NCBI GenBank assembly: GCA_002104945.1 | Contig: MCFH01000018.1 | Span: forward strand, 620,001-684,000 | Source of the DNA: Piromyces finnis | Lineage: Eukaryota > Neocallimastigomycota > Neocallimastigomycetes > Neocallimastigales > Neocallimastigaceae | Direction: 5' to 3' | DNA: 64,000 nucleotides | Shown here: in pieces, positions 48,035 to 60,291 of the stretch | Numbering within the stretch: the stretch's first letter is position 1 | How the letters are laid out: each line of letters opens with the position of its first letter | Notes under the pieces: model-generated | Databases searched by the model: none | The model's input: the letters and a program-made list of their open reading frames with translations, nothing else | Told to the model about the DNA's origin: nothing | Position numbers and translations under genes: made by a program

Positions 48035-49441
48035 ATGAAGATTTCTCATATTATTTCATTTTTAGTATCAACATCTACTGTAGCCTTAGCTCAGAGTTTT
48101 TGTGATGCAACTGGTCACAGTGGTGAAAGTATTAAAGTTAATGGTAATAAAATTGGTAAAATAGGAAATGTTGATTATCAATTATGGGCTGATGGTGGTA
48201 ATAATAGTGCAACTTTCTATTCTGATGGTTCCTTTTCTTGTGCTTTCCAAACTTCAATAGATTATTTATGTCGTACTGGTATGTCTTTTAATAATGGAAA
48301 AACACATTCTCAAATTGGTCATATAACAGCAGATTTTAAAGTTGTAAAACAAAGCATTACTAATGTTGGTTATGCTTATGTTGGTGTTTATGGTTGGACT
48401 AAAAATCCAAGAGTAGAATATTATGTTGTCGATGACTGGCTTTCTCCACAAAGACCAGGTGATTGGCTTGGTAATCAAAAGCAAGGTGATTTCACTATTG
48501 ATGGTGCTGAATATACAGTATATAAGAACGTACGTAGTGATCTCACACAATACTTTAGTCTTCGTAAGGTTGGCCGTAGTTGTGGTTCTATTAATGTTTC
48601 TGCTCATTTTCAACAATGGGAAAAACTTGGTATGACAATGGGTACCATAGATGAAGTTAAGGTTTTAGCGGAAATAGGAAATAGTAATGGTGGTGTTACT
48701 GGTACTGTAGAATTCCCATATGCTAAGGTTTATCTTGGCGCCCCATCTCAAAGTCAAAGTTCAACTCAAGGACAAGCAACAACTCAAGGTCAAAGTTCAA
48801 CTCAAGGACAAACAACAACTCAAGGTCAAAATCCAACTCAAGGACAAACAACAACTCAAGGTCAAAATCCAACTCAAGGACAAACAACAACACAAGATCA
48901 AAATACCTCACAAAATAATAATTGGGGTAATAATAATGGTGGTTTTGATATTCCAACTAATCCAGCTCCAGGACAAGCTCCACAATGGCCTGGTATGGGC
49001 GGTAATGGTGGCTTTGATATTCCAACTAATCCAGCTCCAGGACAAGCTCCACAATGGCCTGGTATGGGCGGTAATGGTGGTTTTGATATTCCATCTAATC
49101 CAGCTCCAGGACAAGCTCCACAATGGCCTGGTATGGGAGGTAATGATGGTTTTGATATTCCATCTAATCCAGCTCCAGGACAAGCTCCACAATGGCCTGG
49201 TATGGGAGGTAATGGTGGTTGGAGTATGCCACCAAGTCCAGCTCCAGGACAGGCTCCACAATGGGGTAATATTGGTGGAGGTGCTCCACAAAGTGCTGTT
49301 ACCAATGCAAATGGTGGTGGTAATTGTGCAGGTGATTGGGCTCAATGTGGTGGTCAAGGATTTAATGGACCAACTTGTTGTACTAAAGGAAAATGCTTGA
49401 AAATTAATGAATATTATTCTCAATGTAAACCATATCTTTAA
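48035..49441 (+). CDS. Secreted GH11 endo-1,4-beta-xylanase with repeat linkers and CBM1 (468 aa)
   Basis: Signal peptide 1-20 (cleavage after ALAQ). The GH11 catalytic domain (PF00457) is about 21-235: NSATFYSDGSFSC, VGVYGWTKNPRVEYYVVDDW with nucleophile Glu128, and VLAEIGNSNGG with acid/base Glu213. It hydrolyses xylan in plant cell walls outside the cell. A Thr/Gln linker (TQGQ repeats, 240-292) follows, then five copies of a 23-residue unit (GFDIPTNPAPGQAPQWPGM, 302-412). A CBM1 cellulose-binding module closes the protein (430-468: AQCGGQGFNGPTCC, YSQC, six Cys). The fungal dockerin common in these organisms is absent, so the enzyme is probably free rather than cellulosome-bound. The thumb loop between the strands at 160-177 is about nine residues shorter than usual and lacks the PSI tip. 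No introns. The catalytic domain is most like gut-fungal/rumen-bacterial GH11. Confidence 0.95.
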   Translation: MKISHIISFLVSTSTVALAQSFCDATGHSGESIKVNGNKIGKIGNVDYQLWADGGNNSATFYSDGSFSCAFQTSIDYLCRTGMSFNNGKTHSQIGHITADFKVVKQSITNVGYAYVGVYGWTKNPRVEYYVVDDWLSPQRPGDWLGNQKQGDFTIDGAEYTVYKNVRSDLTQYFSLRKVGRSCGSINVSAHFQQWEKLGMTMGTIDEVKVLAEIGNSNGGVTGTVEFPYAKVYLGAPSQSQSSTQGQATTQGQSSTQGQTTTQGQNPTQGQTTTQGQNPTQGQTTTQDQNTSQNNNWGNNNGGFDIPTNPAPGQAPQWPGMGGNGGFDIPTNPAPGQAPQWPGMGGNGGFDIPSNPAPGQAPQWPGMGGNDGFDIPSNPAPGQAPQWPGMGGNGGWSMPPSPAPGQAPQWGNIGGGAPQSAVTNANGGGNCAGDWAQCGGQGFNGPTCCTKGKCLKINEYYSQCKPYL

Positions 49442-50918
49442 ATTAAGTGTTTACCTAATAAATAATTATTTTGATTTTATTTATTTTATATATATGTTTA
49501 ATTTACTTTTTTTATTCTTTGTAAGATTTTTATTACTATATAATTTTAATATATATAATATTAATATGTATATAATAAAAACAATCATATTCTCTAATTA
49601 ATATCATTTCTAAAATAAATAAATTATTATCTTATTTACTATCATATACAATAAACATAATAATAATTATTAATAAAAAATAATATATTAAAAGTGTAAT
49701 ATTAGATATATATTAAAAAAAAAAAAAAAAACGATATTTTCAATGTTTTGCATGCTTGTGTATTGTTTGCAATATAGAGATTGTTATCAAAGAGGATTAA
49801 TAAATGGCATAATAATACTAAAATATACAAATTATTTAAATGTCATGAAATTTCGTTTTTAATAATAAAAAATAACATTAATAATAAATAACTGATGAAT
49901 TCTCTTTATATTTTTTAATAAAAATAGATATAAATACTATTCATAAATAATTAGATTTATATTTTATTTACACTCATTTCAATTAAAATTTTTATAATTT
50001 AACTATTAGTATTTTTACATAATATTATCTTTAATATTAATGCCTACTTCAGAAAATAATTTTAAGAATAATTTTATTTTATGGATCATTTTATACTACT
50101 TTTTTTTTATTGTATCTTCCTCAATAGAAATACAATATTTGACATTTTAAACATTAAGATATAGTAACTAAGTAAATTGTTGAAATATAAGTGTATATTG
50201 ATAATATTAATGGATTAAAATTAAAAAGAAAATTTACTTTTAAGTAACTATAACTATCAGAAGATTAAAATTTAAAAGGAATTTCACAAATTCATGGTAA
50301 AAAAAGTACAGAAAATTTAGTTTTTTAGAGAGGATTTAGGATTTTTTTTTAATGTTTATTATAACTAAGATAATATAAAATATCAAAGGAAATGATTTAA
50401 TAAAAATAATTTTTTAAAAATTTTTCAAAATGCTTGATCCAAAATTTAATCAATATAATAATAGTAGGTATCAATTAAAAATTTCATTATTTTAATAATG
50501 AATTGATGTAAATACACTAAACTCATCATCAATTACTACTTATTATTATCATTATTTTTATATTTAAAAGAATAAATAAATAAATTGTTTTTAATTTGAA
50601 TATTTTTCATATTTTTCATTTATTTATTTTGAACTTTCTAATTTTTATTATTTTTATTTATTTTTTATTTTCATTTTTTATTTTTTGTTATGTATTATTA
50701 TTATTTTAAATAGTTATCTTATATTGATATATAAATATATATATCATTATAACATAATTTATATTATCCTTTTTTACTTTTAACTTTTGGATTATTTGGA
50801 TTACATTAAAAATTTTTTTTTTTTTACTTTTAAAAAATTTTATCTTGATTCTATTCTTAGTATTGCTATTATTGTTATTGTAATTGTTCGTAATTGTTAT
50901 TATTATTTAATAGTTTTC

Positions 50919-50949
<31 letters not shown>

Positions 50950-51124
50950 CATTTTTCTTTTTTTGATAAACCTTTTATATATACACTCTGATTTCCTTTT
51001 TTTCAAATAACATATAAATAATGTATTTAATAATACAATTTTATTAAAAATATGTTATTATTATTATAAATGATAGTTACTAGAAAATTTGAATTGTTTT
51101 TATCCAACAAATAATTCTATTATA

Positions 51125-51159
<35 letters not shown>

Positions 51160-52344
51160 AAACAACTACAGAATTATTTGTCAAAAGTGGTTATAAAAAT
51201 TATAAAAATTCCTTTTATAATTCTTTTATGATTGAAAGAGAATGTATATATTAATTGATATTGTTTGTTCATTTTATTCCTCTTATAAGAAGCATTATTG
51301 TTTCTTGAATTATTATGTAGAGCAGTTATCTTTAAAAATATCATTTTTTTTTATCTATATAAACTTTTTAAAATTTTTACTATATATATTATTATTCATT
51401 AAAAAATAATTCTCTTTTCTATTTTTTTAAACTCGATTGTCTCTATAATTTTTTATTTTTCTTTTTCTTTCTTTCTTTTTTTTTTTTTCAATATTTCATG
51501 TCTATATATATATCTATTAATAATTATAATATATATAATAAAATAAAATATAAACTAATTTTCTTGGTAATTAACTATTATCTTTAAAATTAGAATAATA
51601 TAACTAAATTATCCTTTTTTTTCTTTTCTAGCCTTTTTACGAAAAAAATAAGCATTTTTTAATTTTATTATTATTATTTTTTTTTAATAAAATTCTCTTT
51701 TATTTATTTTCCAATTTACGATATATAAAAATAAATAAATAAATAAATAAAAAAACTAAAATCAATTGATAATTTTAATTTTTTTTTTTCTGCTTTGTTT
51801 TAAAAATGGGTTTTAATATTATAAATATTACAAAATAATGATGATTTAAATAAATATATATATTTATAAAATAATAAGGCATGATAATAATAACTATCTT
51901 TCTAAATATTTTAAAGATTAAAATGATATTTAAATGATAAAGTCTTTTACTTTTTCCTTGTTTTGAAAAAGGAAAGATATATTAATAAATAATTTTTGGA
52001 TAATAATGCTTAATATTAAGAATCAAAATTTTTATCTATTGTTTTTTTTTTAAAAGTACAATACAAAAATAAAATATATTAATAATGTTAATTGTACCTT
52101 TATATAATACGAAAAATATAAAATTTTAAAATTATTGGTTTAATAATTACCTTTTTCTACATTTTAATAAGATAAGATATAGGTTAGAAATGATATAATT
52201 TTTAATTATTAGCTTATTGGATTATTGGTCATAATAAATGTGTATTGTGTGTGTATAGGTATTATTTGAATGAAAATAATTGTTATATATGATTTTAATT
52301 TATTTTTTCTCTTGATTTTATAATGATCAAATTTACTAATCTTA
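49442..52344. other. Intergenic A+T-rich DNA
   Basis: Nearly 3 kb between the 3' ends of the xylanase and syntaxin genes. T runs (51128-51152) and short ATT repeats (50927-50948) only; no gene or clear mobile element. Confidence 0.6.
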
Positions 52345-54088
52345 TTATTGTTTATCGTTACTATCTGGAATAACAGTGTCAACAGCATCCGATACAGTTT
52401 CAGCAACTGGTTTAATAAAGTTGATGTAGATGAATGAGAAAAGAAGAATAAGAACAATGATAATAATAATGGTAATAATCCATAAGACCTAAATTTTATG
52501 GTATTAATAAAAAATTCCAACATAAAATTATTTATTTGGATTTATAAAACAATTTTTTTTTTTAAATTATTTTATATTACTATTTATTTATTATTTACCT
52601 TTCTACTACTTTTACGTTTTTCAACAGCCTTTACCATTTCTTCTGATGCTTGTTGAACAGCATCTTCGGCTTCATCAACTTGATTTTCTATTGAAATAAT
52701 AGCTTCATTTTGTGTAACTAACATGGTTTGCATATCTTGGAAAGTATATAATAATTCCTATTATAATGAATATATATATAATATACAATAATTAATATTT
52801 AATTCTTAATTGAAAATTTCAAATAAATTTGTTTAAAGTGCGTATTTATGGGTGTAAAGTTTTATTATATTCACTCACTTCAATGGATTGTTCAATTTTT
52901 TTCATTTCAGCATATCTATCTTGAGATTCTTGGTAAGCTCTCTTTGAAAGTTGAGAGCTTGATAATTCTTTAATGAATACTGGTTCGTTGTTATTTTCTT
53001 CAAAAGCCTTTTGAATTTCCCTTTCAGAAGCAGAACTATTAGCTATTAAAATGAAATTATTTAATTATTTTAATTTTTTTTTTTCAAATATATTATTATA
53101 TATATTATTATTCATTAATGAAAATTACTAATTATGTATTGATGCTTGAACATTTGGTAAGCTTCTTTTTGGTTGGCTTCTTTAACAGCATTGAATTCAT
53201 TTAAAGTATCTTTTAAATCTTTAGCAAGTTTTCTTTGGAAGGAAATACGAAGTGGCGTTGCTTTATCCTTTTTTTGAGCTTTAGTAGCATTACCAAGGGC
53301 TAAAAGTTGAGTACCAACATCTCTTAATCTACCCGAGATTTCTAATCCTAATCTATCTAATACTCTATTGGTTTCATATACTTTTGAAGTATTAACATTG
53401 GTTCTTAATTGTGAACCAAGTCTTCTCATTTGTTCAATATCTTTCTTGGCTAAATTAATTTCATTTTGTAAATTATTAATCTACAATTAATAAATATAAC
53501 AATATGAACATACAATAATAATTATATTAAATTTTATAAATTAACAATGAATTTGGTTTCATAAAGAATATTATATAAATAATTTTATGTGCATCATCTA
53601 TATATTATATATCTTTGCCATCTTAATATTATCTATTTTGAAATAATCTATTATAATAAAGTTTTTCTTACTTGTTTATCAAATTTCTCATCGACAACGA
53701 CTTGTTGATTACTGATTTTTTGATTACTAATATCTCCACTTTTTTCGTAATATTTAGTTTGATTGTTATCATTATCATTGTCATAATTACCATTGCTCTT
53801 TTTTTCGATAATATTTGTTTAAAAAAATATTTGATAATATTATTTCATTTGATTATTTATTTAATAAAGCCATAATAATTGAATGAAAAAGAAAAATATA
53901 AAAAAAAATAAGAATATTTTATTTTTTATATTATGAAATTTAAAAAATAGAATATATGAGAAAAAAAAAAAAAAAAATTAATTTACTGTTTTTAAAATAT
54001 AATTAAATTAATCAATAATATCATATATATAAAAAATACTGAAAACTATAGTTTTTACCTTTAAAGCATGAATAAGATCGCGATTCAT
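52345..54088 (-). CDS. Syntaxin (Qa-SNARE), endosomal/vacuolar type (six exons, 324 aa)
   Basis: Exons 54059-54088, 53672-53797, 53129-53480, 52879-53042, 52599-52757 and 52345-52488 join in frame. The second exon's acceptor is the least certain. The N-terminal half is an Asn-rich leader and a helical regulatory domain (INNLQNEINLAKKDIEQMRR, NTSKVYETNRVLDRLGLEIS). SKRAYQESQDRYAEMKKIEQ leads into the SNARE motif (PF05739), which crosses the exon 4-5 border: ELLYTFQDMQTMLVTQNEAI, with the zero-layer Gln in VTQ, and ISIENQVDEAEDAVQQA. KRKSSRK precedes one membrane anchor (VLWIITIIIIIVLILLFSF) and a lumenal tail of about 25 residues. It works in membrane fusion as the target-membrane SNARE; the layout resembles Pep12/syntaxin 7 of the endosome, but subfamily assignment is tentative. 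Confidence 0.93.
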
Positions 54089-55582
54089 TTTGATATTATT
54101 ATTTTATATTAAACTGGTATATTGAAAAAGAAATAATAGTTTTTGGTTTGTCTTTTTTTATAAGCTTTGAATTGTATTAATTTTTATTTATTTTTATAAT
54201 AAGAAAAGTCTTGTATTATTATAAAAATAAATTAAGGATATAAAATATTTATAAATTGTTGAGTATTCCTTTTTTTTTTTTTTTTTTTATACTTTATAAA
54301 TATGAATTATTTTATAAATAAAAAGAAATAATTATATTTATATTTATAATATTATATTAAATAAGTAATTGCTAATTTTTAGAGATGAAAAAGTACAAAA
54401 ATTAAAAAAAAAAAAAAAAAAAAAAAAAGCAAAATAATAATAATTATATATTTAATATAAGGAAAAAATCGATATAATTGTTTTTTTTAAAACCCCAATA
54501 TTTAATTAATATCTTTTATATTTTATTATTGAAATTTTTAGTATGAATATTCTAATTATTTCTTTTTATTAATAAAAATTACGAAAAATTATTAATGTTT
54601 TTTTTTTTGCAAATATAAATTTTTAATTTATTAATATATCTATTAAATATATTAATAATATATTTATTTATATAACAATTACTATATTAATATTACACAA
54701 TTTAATTTATCATAATATATATAATCTATATAAAATACTAGAGCTACACTTCAAATCTTGTTTTATACACTAAATATAATAATAATTAAAGTTTGTATCT
54801 ATTTAAATAGTAAATAAATTAATTATTATAGGCTCTTTATTAAGCTGTATATATTAAAATATATTTTGAATATATTTAAAATAGTAAGAAATAAATGACT
54901 TTTTAAAATCATGATAAAAACTATTAATAAATTATTAAGAAATAATATTTTATAGGCTAAGCTTTTTTTAGATATCAAATTTGTCGATAGCTAAAGCTTT
55001 AGCTTTTGAAAGTTCTATGCTATTATTATTTTAAAAGGATGTCAATAGAAGACTAACGATATTATTAAAATGGAGTTGGAATAATAATATTGTGCTATTA
55101 TGCTTTTAAGAATAGTAATTAATCTTTATTTTTTTTTTTCAGTTTTCTTTTTTTTTTATTTAAATTTGGTATAAAAGTTGTGAATATTTCAAAAGTGTGA
55201 GAAACAACTATTTGTTATAAAATAAGATAATTATTAGGTATTTTTATTAATATATGAATAAAATAGTCCAAATAACCTTTTATATATTATTAATTATTGA
55301 TAAAACCAATTAACAACCTGCTTAATTTCTCATTTAAACTGAATAACATTAATGCCATCATTATTATTTGAATAATTATGAAAAAAACTTTAATGAATAA
55401 AAAACGTGTGTAAAAGTATTAAATTTATATATATAAAAAGCTTCTTTAATCTTTAGTTTCAATTAATTTATAAAATGCGTATTTTAAAAGAGGAATTACT
55501 TTTTTCTTTTTCTTTTTCTGTGTTATTTGTTATTTTCCAATTATACCAAGTCTTGTAATTAAATATATAGATAATTATCCTC

Positions 55583-55616
<34 letters not shown>

Positions 55617-55910
55617 CTGTATAATTTTAATTTTGAATAGATATATTTAAATATTTTGAAAAAGAATGATATTATACAAGAATGAATAATACTTTTATAT
55701 TTTTATTCCAGTATCATCATAACAATTATCATTAAATAATTATCAATAGTTCGCTTAATCGCTAATAATAAAATAATAGCAAAGGTATATGGGTATTTTT
55801 TAGGAGTTAGATGTTTGATAAAACTTTTTTTTTTTCTTATTTTTTGTTATTATTATCCTGTAACTGCATGATATATCCTAAAATAATAGTGAAATAATTA
55901 GGAAAATATA
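54089..55910. other. Intergenic A+T-rich DNA
   Basis: Upstream of the syntaxin gene and downstream of the kinetochore gene. Homopolymer runs (54403-54428, 55586-55616) and a 16-base palindrome AGCTAAAGCTTTAGCT near 54986. No gene supported. Confidence 0.55.
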
Positions 55911-57219
55911 TTAACTTTGTTTTTGTTTTTTATTTGAAATTTCTTCTTTGTAATTTATAATCATGTCATCAATATTTTTTAATTTTGAAATTAACAAAGA
56001 GTATGCATTCTAAAAAAAAAAAAAGAATAATTAATTTGTATTTTGAATAGTTCATATATTATAGAGTCAAATGTATATATCTCTTACATTATTTTCATTA
56101 TTTTCATTCTTTGTTAGTTCTCCAACTTTATTTAATATTTTATCATATTTTTGCTGTACACTCTTCCAATTAACCTCTGTATCATCATCTTTGTATAAAT
56201 TCATATTATTATTATAATCATTTTTAAATAATTGTTATTAAAAACATTTAAATTTAAAAAGATTTGTACTCATACATGAATAAATTTAATGAATACTTTA
56301 CCTATTTCTATTATTGAAGGAGATACATCATTAATCTTTGTTTTTTTAATTTCTTTATTCTTTATATTAATTTCTTGAATTGTCATTTTTTTGATAGCTT
56401 CTGAATATTTTCGTCTTTGCTCTGAAATCTCGATTTGTAAAAGCGATATTTGTTTATCTAAATCTGTAAGAGTTTTTGCTAAATTGGCATCAAGAGGTTC
56501 ATGCGCTAATTATTCATTTTAAGAAAATTGTCATAGTAGTAAAGTAAATTATTATATTATTGAATTATTTTCTTTTTTTTTTCATTTTTAAAATATTGTC
56601 TTTTTTTAAAGATAATAAATATTTTATTTCTTTTTTTTTTTTTTGTTATAACATAAGCTATTAATTATCAATTATAGTATTATCATTATTTATTATATAC
56701 CTTCTTCCGTATTAAACACTTCTTCATAATTTTCTCCCCCTATTACAATATTGGGTCCTGCCATTTTAAATATTTGTTCTATCCACTTTTTTTTTTTTTT
56801 AAAAAAAAATAATGATTTTTTAATTATTATTGCTATTTTCATAATTGATTATTATTCATTAAACATTCAACTTTTTTTAACTAATCATTTTATAAAATTA
56901 AAAATTCATATTTTATTTTCAGTGTATTTTAATTAATAGTAATTACCTCATTCATTGTTTGGTCTAATTCATTTCTCCATTTTTTTTTTAATTTATCTTT
57001 AGTTACTCTTTTGCGTTTTTTTGTTATTTGAATATCATCAAAATTTTGAGGGTATAAATTGTTATCTTTTTCCATTTCATCACATATTTTTTTTATTGAA
57101 TTTTTAAATTGATTTTTTAAAAATTCTATATCGTAACGTGAATCCACTGAAATTTTTGGGAAAGAATCCTTTTGAGTATTTAAATTTTCCATGGGGTTTA
57201 TATCTTTTGATTTATCCAT
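55911..57219 (-). CDS. Mis14/NSL1-like kinetochore protein (MIND/Mis12 complex subunit; five exons, 253 aa)
   Basis: Exons 56947-57219, 56701-56785, 56302-56505, 56088-56188 and 55911-56009 join in frame with consistent phases (0, 1, 1, 0). Order of landmarks: SRYDIEFLKNQFKNSIKKIC at the N-terminus, RKRVTKDKLKKKWRNELDQT, WIEQIFKMAGPNIVIGGENY, then EPLDANLAKTLTDLDKQISL with EISEQRRKYSEAI, a coiled-coil, and KNIDDMIINYKEEISNKKQ at the end. This layout (short helical start, a segment ending in PNI-I-G, then EP-D..L followed by a coiled coil with LRR-like arginines) fits fungal Mis14 (PF08641), which with Mis12, Nnf1 and Dsn1 links centromeric chromatin to microtubule-binding Ndc80. The assignment rests on pattern, not on a search. 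Confidence 0.65.
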
Positions 57220-58143
57220 TAAAAAATAAAGTATTAGTTTTTTTTTTTTTTAAATAACAATAATGTTTATTAAAATTGGAAAAAGAATAAAAAAAAAAAA
57301 TTAATAAATTGTAGTATTTTACCAAAATTTCTTTAAATATTTTGGTTACATTTATATTTATGAATTTTAAAAATTAAAATTTTTAATTTAATATATAAAA
57401 AATAAAAAAATATTATATAAAATATTGTACTATTTATTGTATATGAAAAAATATATGAAATGGTTTTATATAAAGCTAACATAAACCCTTTTTTTTTTTT
57501 TGCTTACGATAAAACCTTTAGAGCATACATTAAAATACTTGAATATTAAAAATTATTTTAAAAATATCTAAAAAAATATAGATAATAATTAATTAATATG
57601 TGTATTATATATTTAAAATGCAATTATCATGGATAACATATTTGGGTTTTTAGTATTATATTTCTTTTATTATTATGAATAAATTAATTTAAAAAGTTAT
57701 TCATAGATTCATAGATTATTATTTTTACTTTTGCATAACAATAAAATGACTAATAAAAAAGCTCTATATTTCGTATGGTTAAAGAGTGAAAAGCATTCGT
57801 TTTTATTTAAATCTATTATTTAATTAAAAAAAAATATTTAGATAAACTCTAATTTATATATTTTATTTTTTAATTAATAGTTTTACAATTTATATAATTT
57901 ATATAATTTATATATTTTATATATATAAAGGTTTTTGCATTTCACATTTTAAAATCTTAATTTCAATTACATTTTAATAATTTCTTTTATTCATTATATA
58001 AACGTAGTACCTTTTTCATATATTTATTATTTTTTAAATATTATATATTTCATTTGTAAATAAATAAACATAAATAAATAAATTTATTAGCAAATAAAGA
58101 AAGAAAAAAAGACTTTAAAGAATAATATTAATAAATATATAAA
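57220..58143. other. Intergenic, divergent promoters
   Basis: Lies between the divergently transcribed kinetochore and first ankyrin genes. A+T-rich; nothing further is recognised. Confidence 0.6.
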
Positions 58144-59805
58144 ATGAATGAAATTGAAGAATTCAAATTATTTATTGAGGAAAATAAATGTAATCTTAAT
58201 AAAATAAATTTATATATTAATTCAAAAAAGATATTTCTAACCAAATTAAATAAGGAGACCCTTGAGATTGTATTATTCTCAATTGAATGTCATGCCTCTC
58301 ATAGTATCATTAAAATGCTTATTAATAAATATGGGAATTACAGTTTTTTAAAGTACTGTATTGATACTCATAATCTTAATGCACTTTCCCTTTTTTTTAA
58401 AATATTTACTTATGATAATCAATTTATTTTAAATATCATTAAACTTTTAAAAAATAACCCAAAAAATTTAACGGAACACTTTATGACCCTAATTAATGAT
58501 GAAAAATGCAAAATAAAGATACCAATATCGTTTTATAAAACGGCTTTAACTCACCGTCACTACGATACTCTTAAGCTATTATTAGAAAACGAAACACCAG
58601 AAACTATTTTAGTCATCAATGATGAATTAGATTTATTTTCAAATGCCGTTCAAGATGATAATTTAATGATAGTTAAAATACTTGCTAACTATGCTGTTGA
58701 TATTACTAAAAAATCAATTTATTTACCTGTATTAAAAACAGCATCCGAAAATGGCTATTTAGACATTCTTCAATATTTGTTAGATGTAGGTAATGTAGAT
58801 ATAAATGAAGTGTTTAGTTATGGATTTACTGCACTCATGATTGCCGTTAAAAAAGATTTACTACCAGTAGTTCAATTTTTAATTGAACATGGTGCTAATA
58901 TTTATTATAAAGATAACAATAACAATACTGCACTCTTACTAGGTGTAAGATATAATCGAAGTCAAATTATAAATTATTTAGTAGAAAAGGAAGGTAAATT
59001 TCTTTTCCAAAAGGATAGTAATGGTAAAAAAGCACTATTAATAGCCATGAAATATGAATATAACGATATAGCAAAAATATTATTAAAATACTATCCAGAA
59101 ATAAATGAAAAGGATGAACATGGAAATTCGTTAATACACATTGCTATACAACATAATCAGAAGGATTTGGTGAATGATTTAATAAGAAGGGGTGTTCTAT
59201 TAAATAACTTAGATTGCTGTAATAACACACCATTACTACTTTCAATTAAAGAAGGTTATTATGATATTGCATTAGAACTTTTAGAAAATAAAGTCGATAT
59301 TCATACAAAAGATAATGTTAACGATACAGCATTAATTATTTCAGCAAGAAAGGGTCGTCTAGAATTAGTTATAAGATTAATACAACAAGGGGCAAAAATG
59401 TCAGATAAGAATAAGGAAGGTTTCACACCTCTATTTTCAGCCTATACTGAGAATCATACAGATGTTCTCATTTATATGTTAGAAAATACCTCAAATGTCA
59501 ACGAAAAAAATAGTAAAGGTGAAACTTTGTTAATGTGTGCTGTAAAAGATAATAACATTATGATATGTAATTACCTAATACAAAGAAAAAAAATTAATAT
59601 TAACAGTAAAGATAATGAAGGAAATACAGCCTTGATTCTAGCCTCTCAAAAAGATAATTTTTCTTTAGTAAAATATTTAGTGGAAAATGGAGCCAATGTT
59701 CATGAAAAAAATAATCAACTCAAAGATGCATTATACTATTCATCCAAAGAATATGATTATAATAAATATATTTATGATTTTTTGGAACCATTAATGAATA
59801 ATTAA
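58144..59805 (+). CDS. Ankyrin-repeat protein 1 of a tandem trio (553 aa)
   Basis: A single exon. The first 180 residues form a helical domain that is diverged or ankyrin-like (LEIVLFSIECHASHSIIKML), shared in outline with the two downstream genes. From about residue 190 to 540 there are some ten ankyrin repeats (PF12796 type): TASENGYLDILQYLLDVGN, FTALMIAVKKDLLPVVQFLI, NTPLLLSIKEGYYDIALELL, NTALILASQKDNFSLVKYLV. The protein ends NQLKDALYYSSKEYDYNKYI followed by a short tail, a C-terminal cap also found in gene 2. No signal peptide, membrane segment or extra catalytic domain. Ankyrin repeats bind other proteins; the partner is unknown. Gut fungi carry many such genes, so this is likely a family expanded by tandem duplication. 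Confidence 0.93.
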   Translation: MNEIEEFKLFIEENKCNLNKINLYINSKKIFLTKLNKETLEIVLFSIECHASHSIIKMLINKYGNYSFLKYCIDTHNLNALSLFFKIFTYDNQFILNIIKLLKNNPKNLTEHFMTLINDEKCKIKIPISFYKTALTHRHYDTLKLLLENETPETILVINDELDLFSNAVQDDNLMIVKILANYAVDITKKSIYLPVLKTASENGYLDILQYLLDVGNVDINEVFSYGFTALMIAVKKDLLPVVQFLIEHGANIYYKDNNNNTALLLGVRYNRSQIINYLVEKEGKFLFQKDSNGKKALLIAMKYEYNDIAKILLKYYPEINEKDEHGNSLIHIAIQHNQKDLVNDLIRRGVLLNNLDCCNNTPLLLSIKEGYYDIALELLENKVDIHTKDNVNDTALIISARKGRLELVIRLIQQGAKMSDKNKEGFTPLFSAYTENHTDVLIYMLENTSNVNEKNSKGETLLMCAVKDNNIMICNYLIQRKKININSKDNEGNTALILASQKDNFSLVKYLVENGANVHEKNNQLKDALYYSSKEYDYNKYIYDFLEPLMNN

Positions 59806-59974
59806 ATAAATAATAAATATATACTTTTTTTCAAACTTAAAAATAAAAAAAAGTCTATGTAGTAAAAAAAAAAAAAACTATCGAATTTAAATAATATTTT
59901 TAAATAATATTTATTAATTATTTATATAATATTATATACTTTTTTCTCTTTTGTATGTGTTATTAATAATGATG

Positions 59975-60009
<35 letters not shown>

Positions 60010-60291
60010 CGAATAAAAGCATAATAAAAAAATAATATTTATAAATTAATAATTAATAAATATTATTTAAATAAATTTATGTAGTGTTTTAATATTCCTT
60101 TTATTAGTATTATTAAAATATTTTTTAATTATCATTAAAAATTAATTTATTTATCTTAATATTAAAATTTCAAAATTTGAAATTCTGAAATGCAATTTCA
60201 ATTTTAATTTGTATAATTTAACATTTATTATTAAAATAGATAGATAGATAGATAGATAAAATATACTTTTTTAAAATAGCTTTTAATAATC
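59806..60291. other. Spacer between ankyrin genes 1 and 2
   Basis: 486 bases, A+T-rich, with an (AAT)n run near 59970-60003 and a short (GATA)n tract at 60238-60258, about 35 bases before the next start codon. Confidence 0.7.

Noticed and set aside
48720-49423. Long ORFs in other frames over the xylanase linker (plus 226 codons; minus 135 and 171 codons)
   Set aside because: They follow from the periodic DNA of the linker repeats; the xylanase frame explains the region fully.
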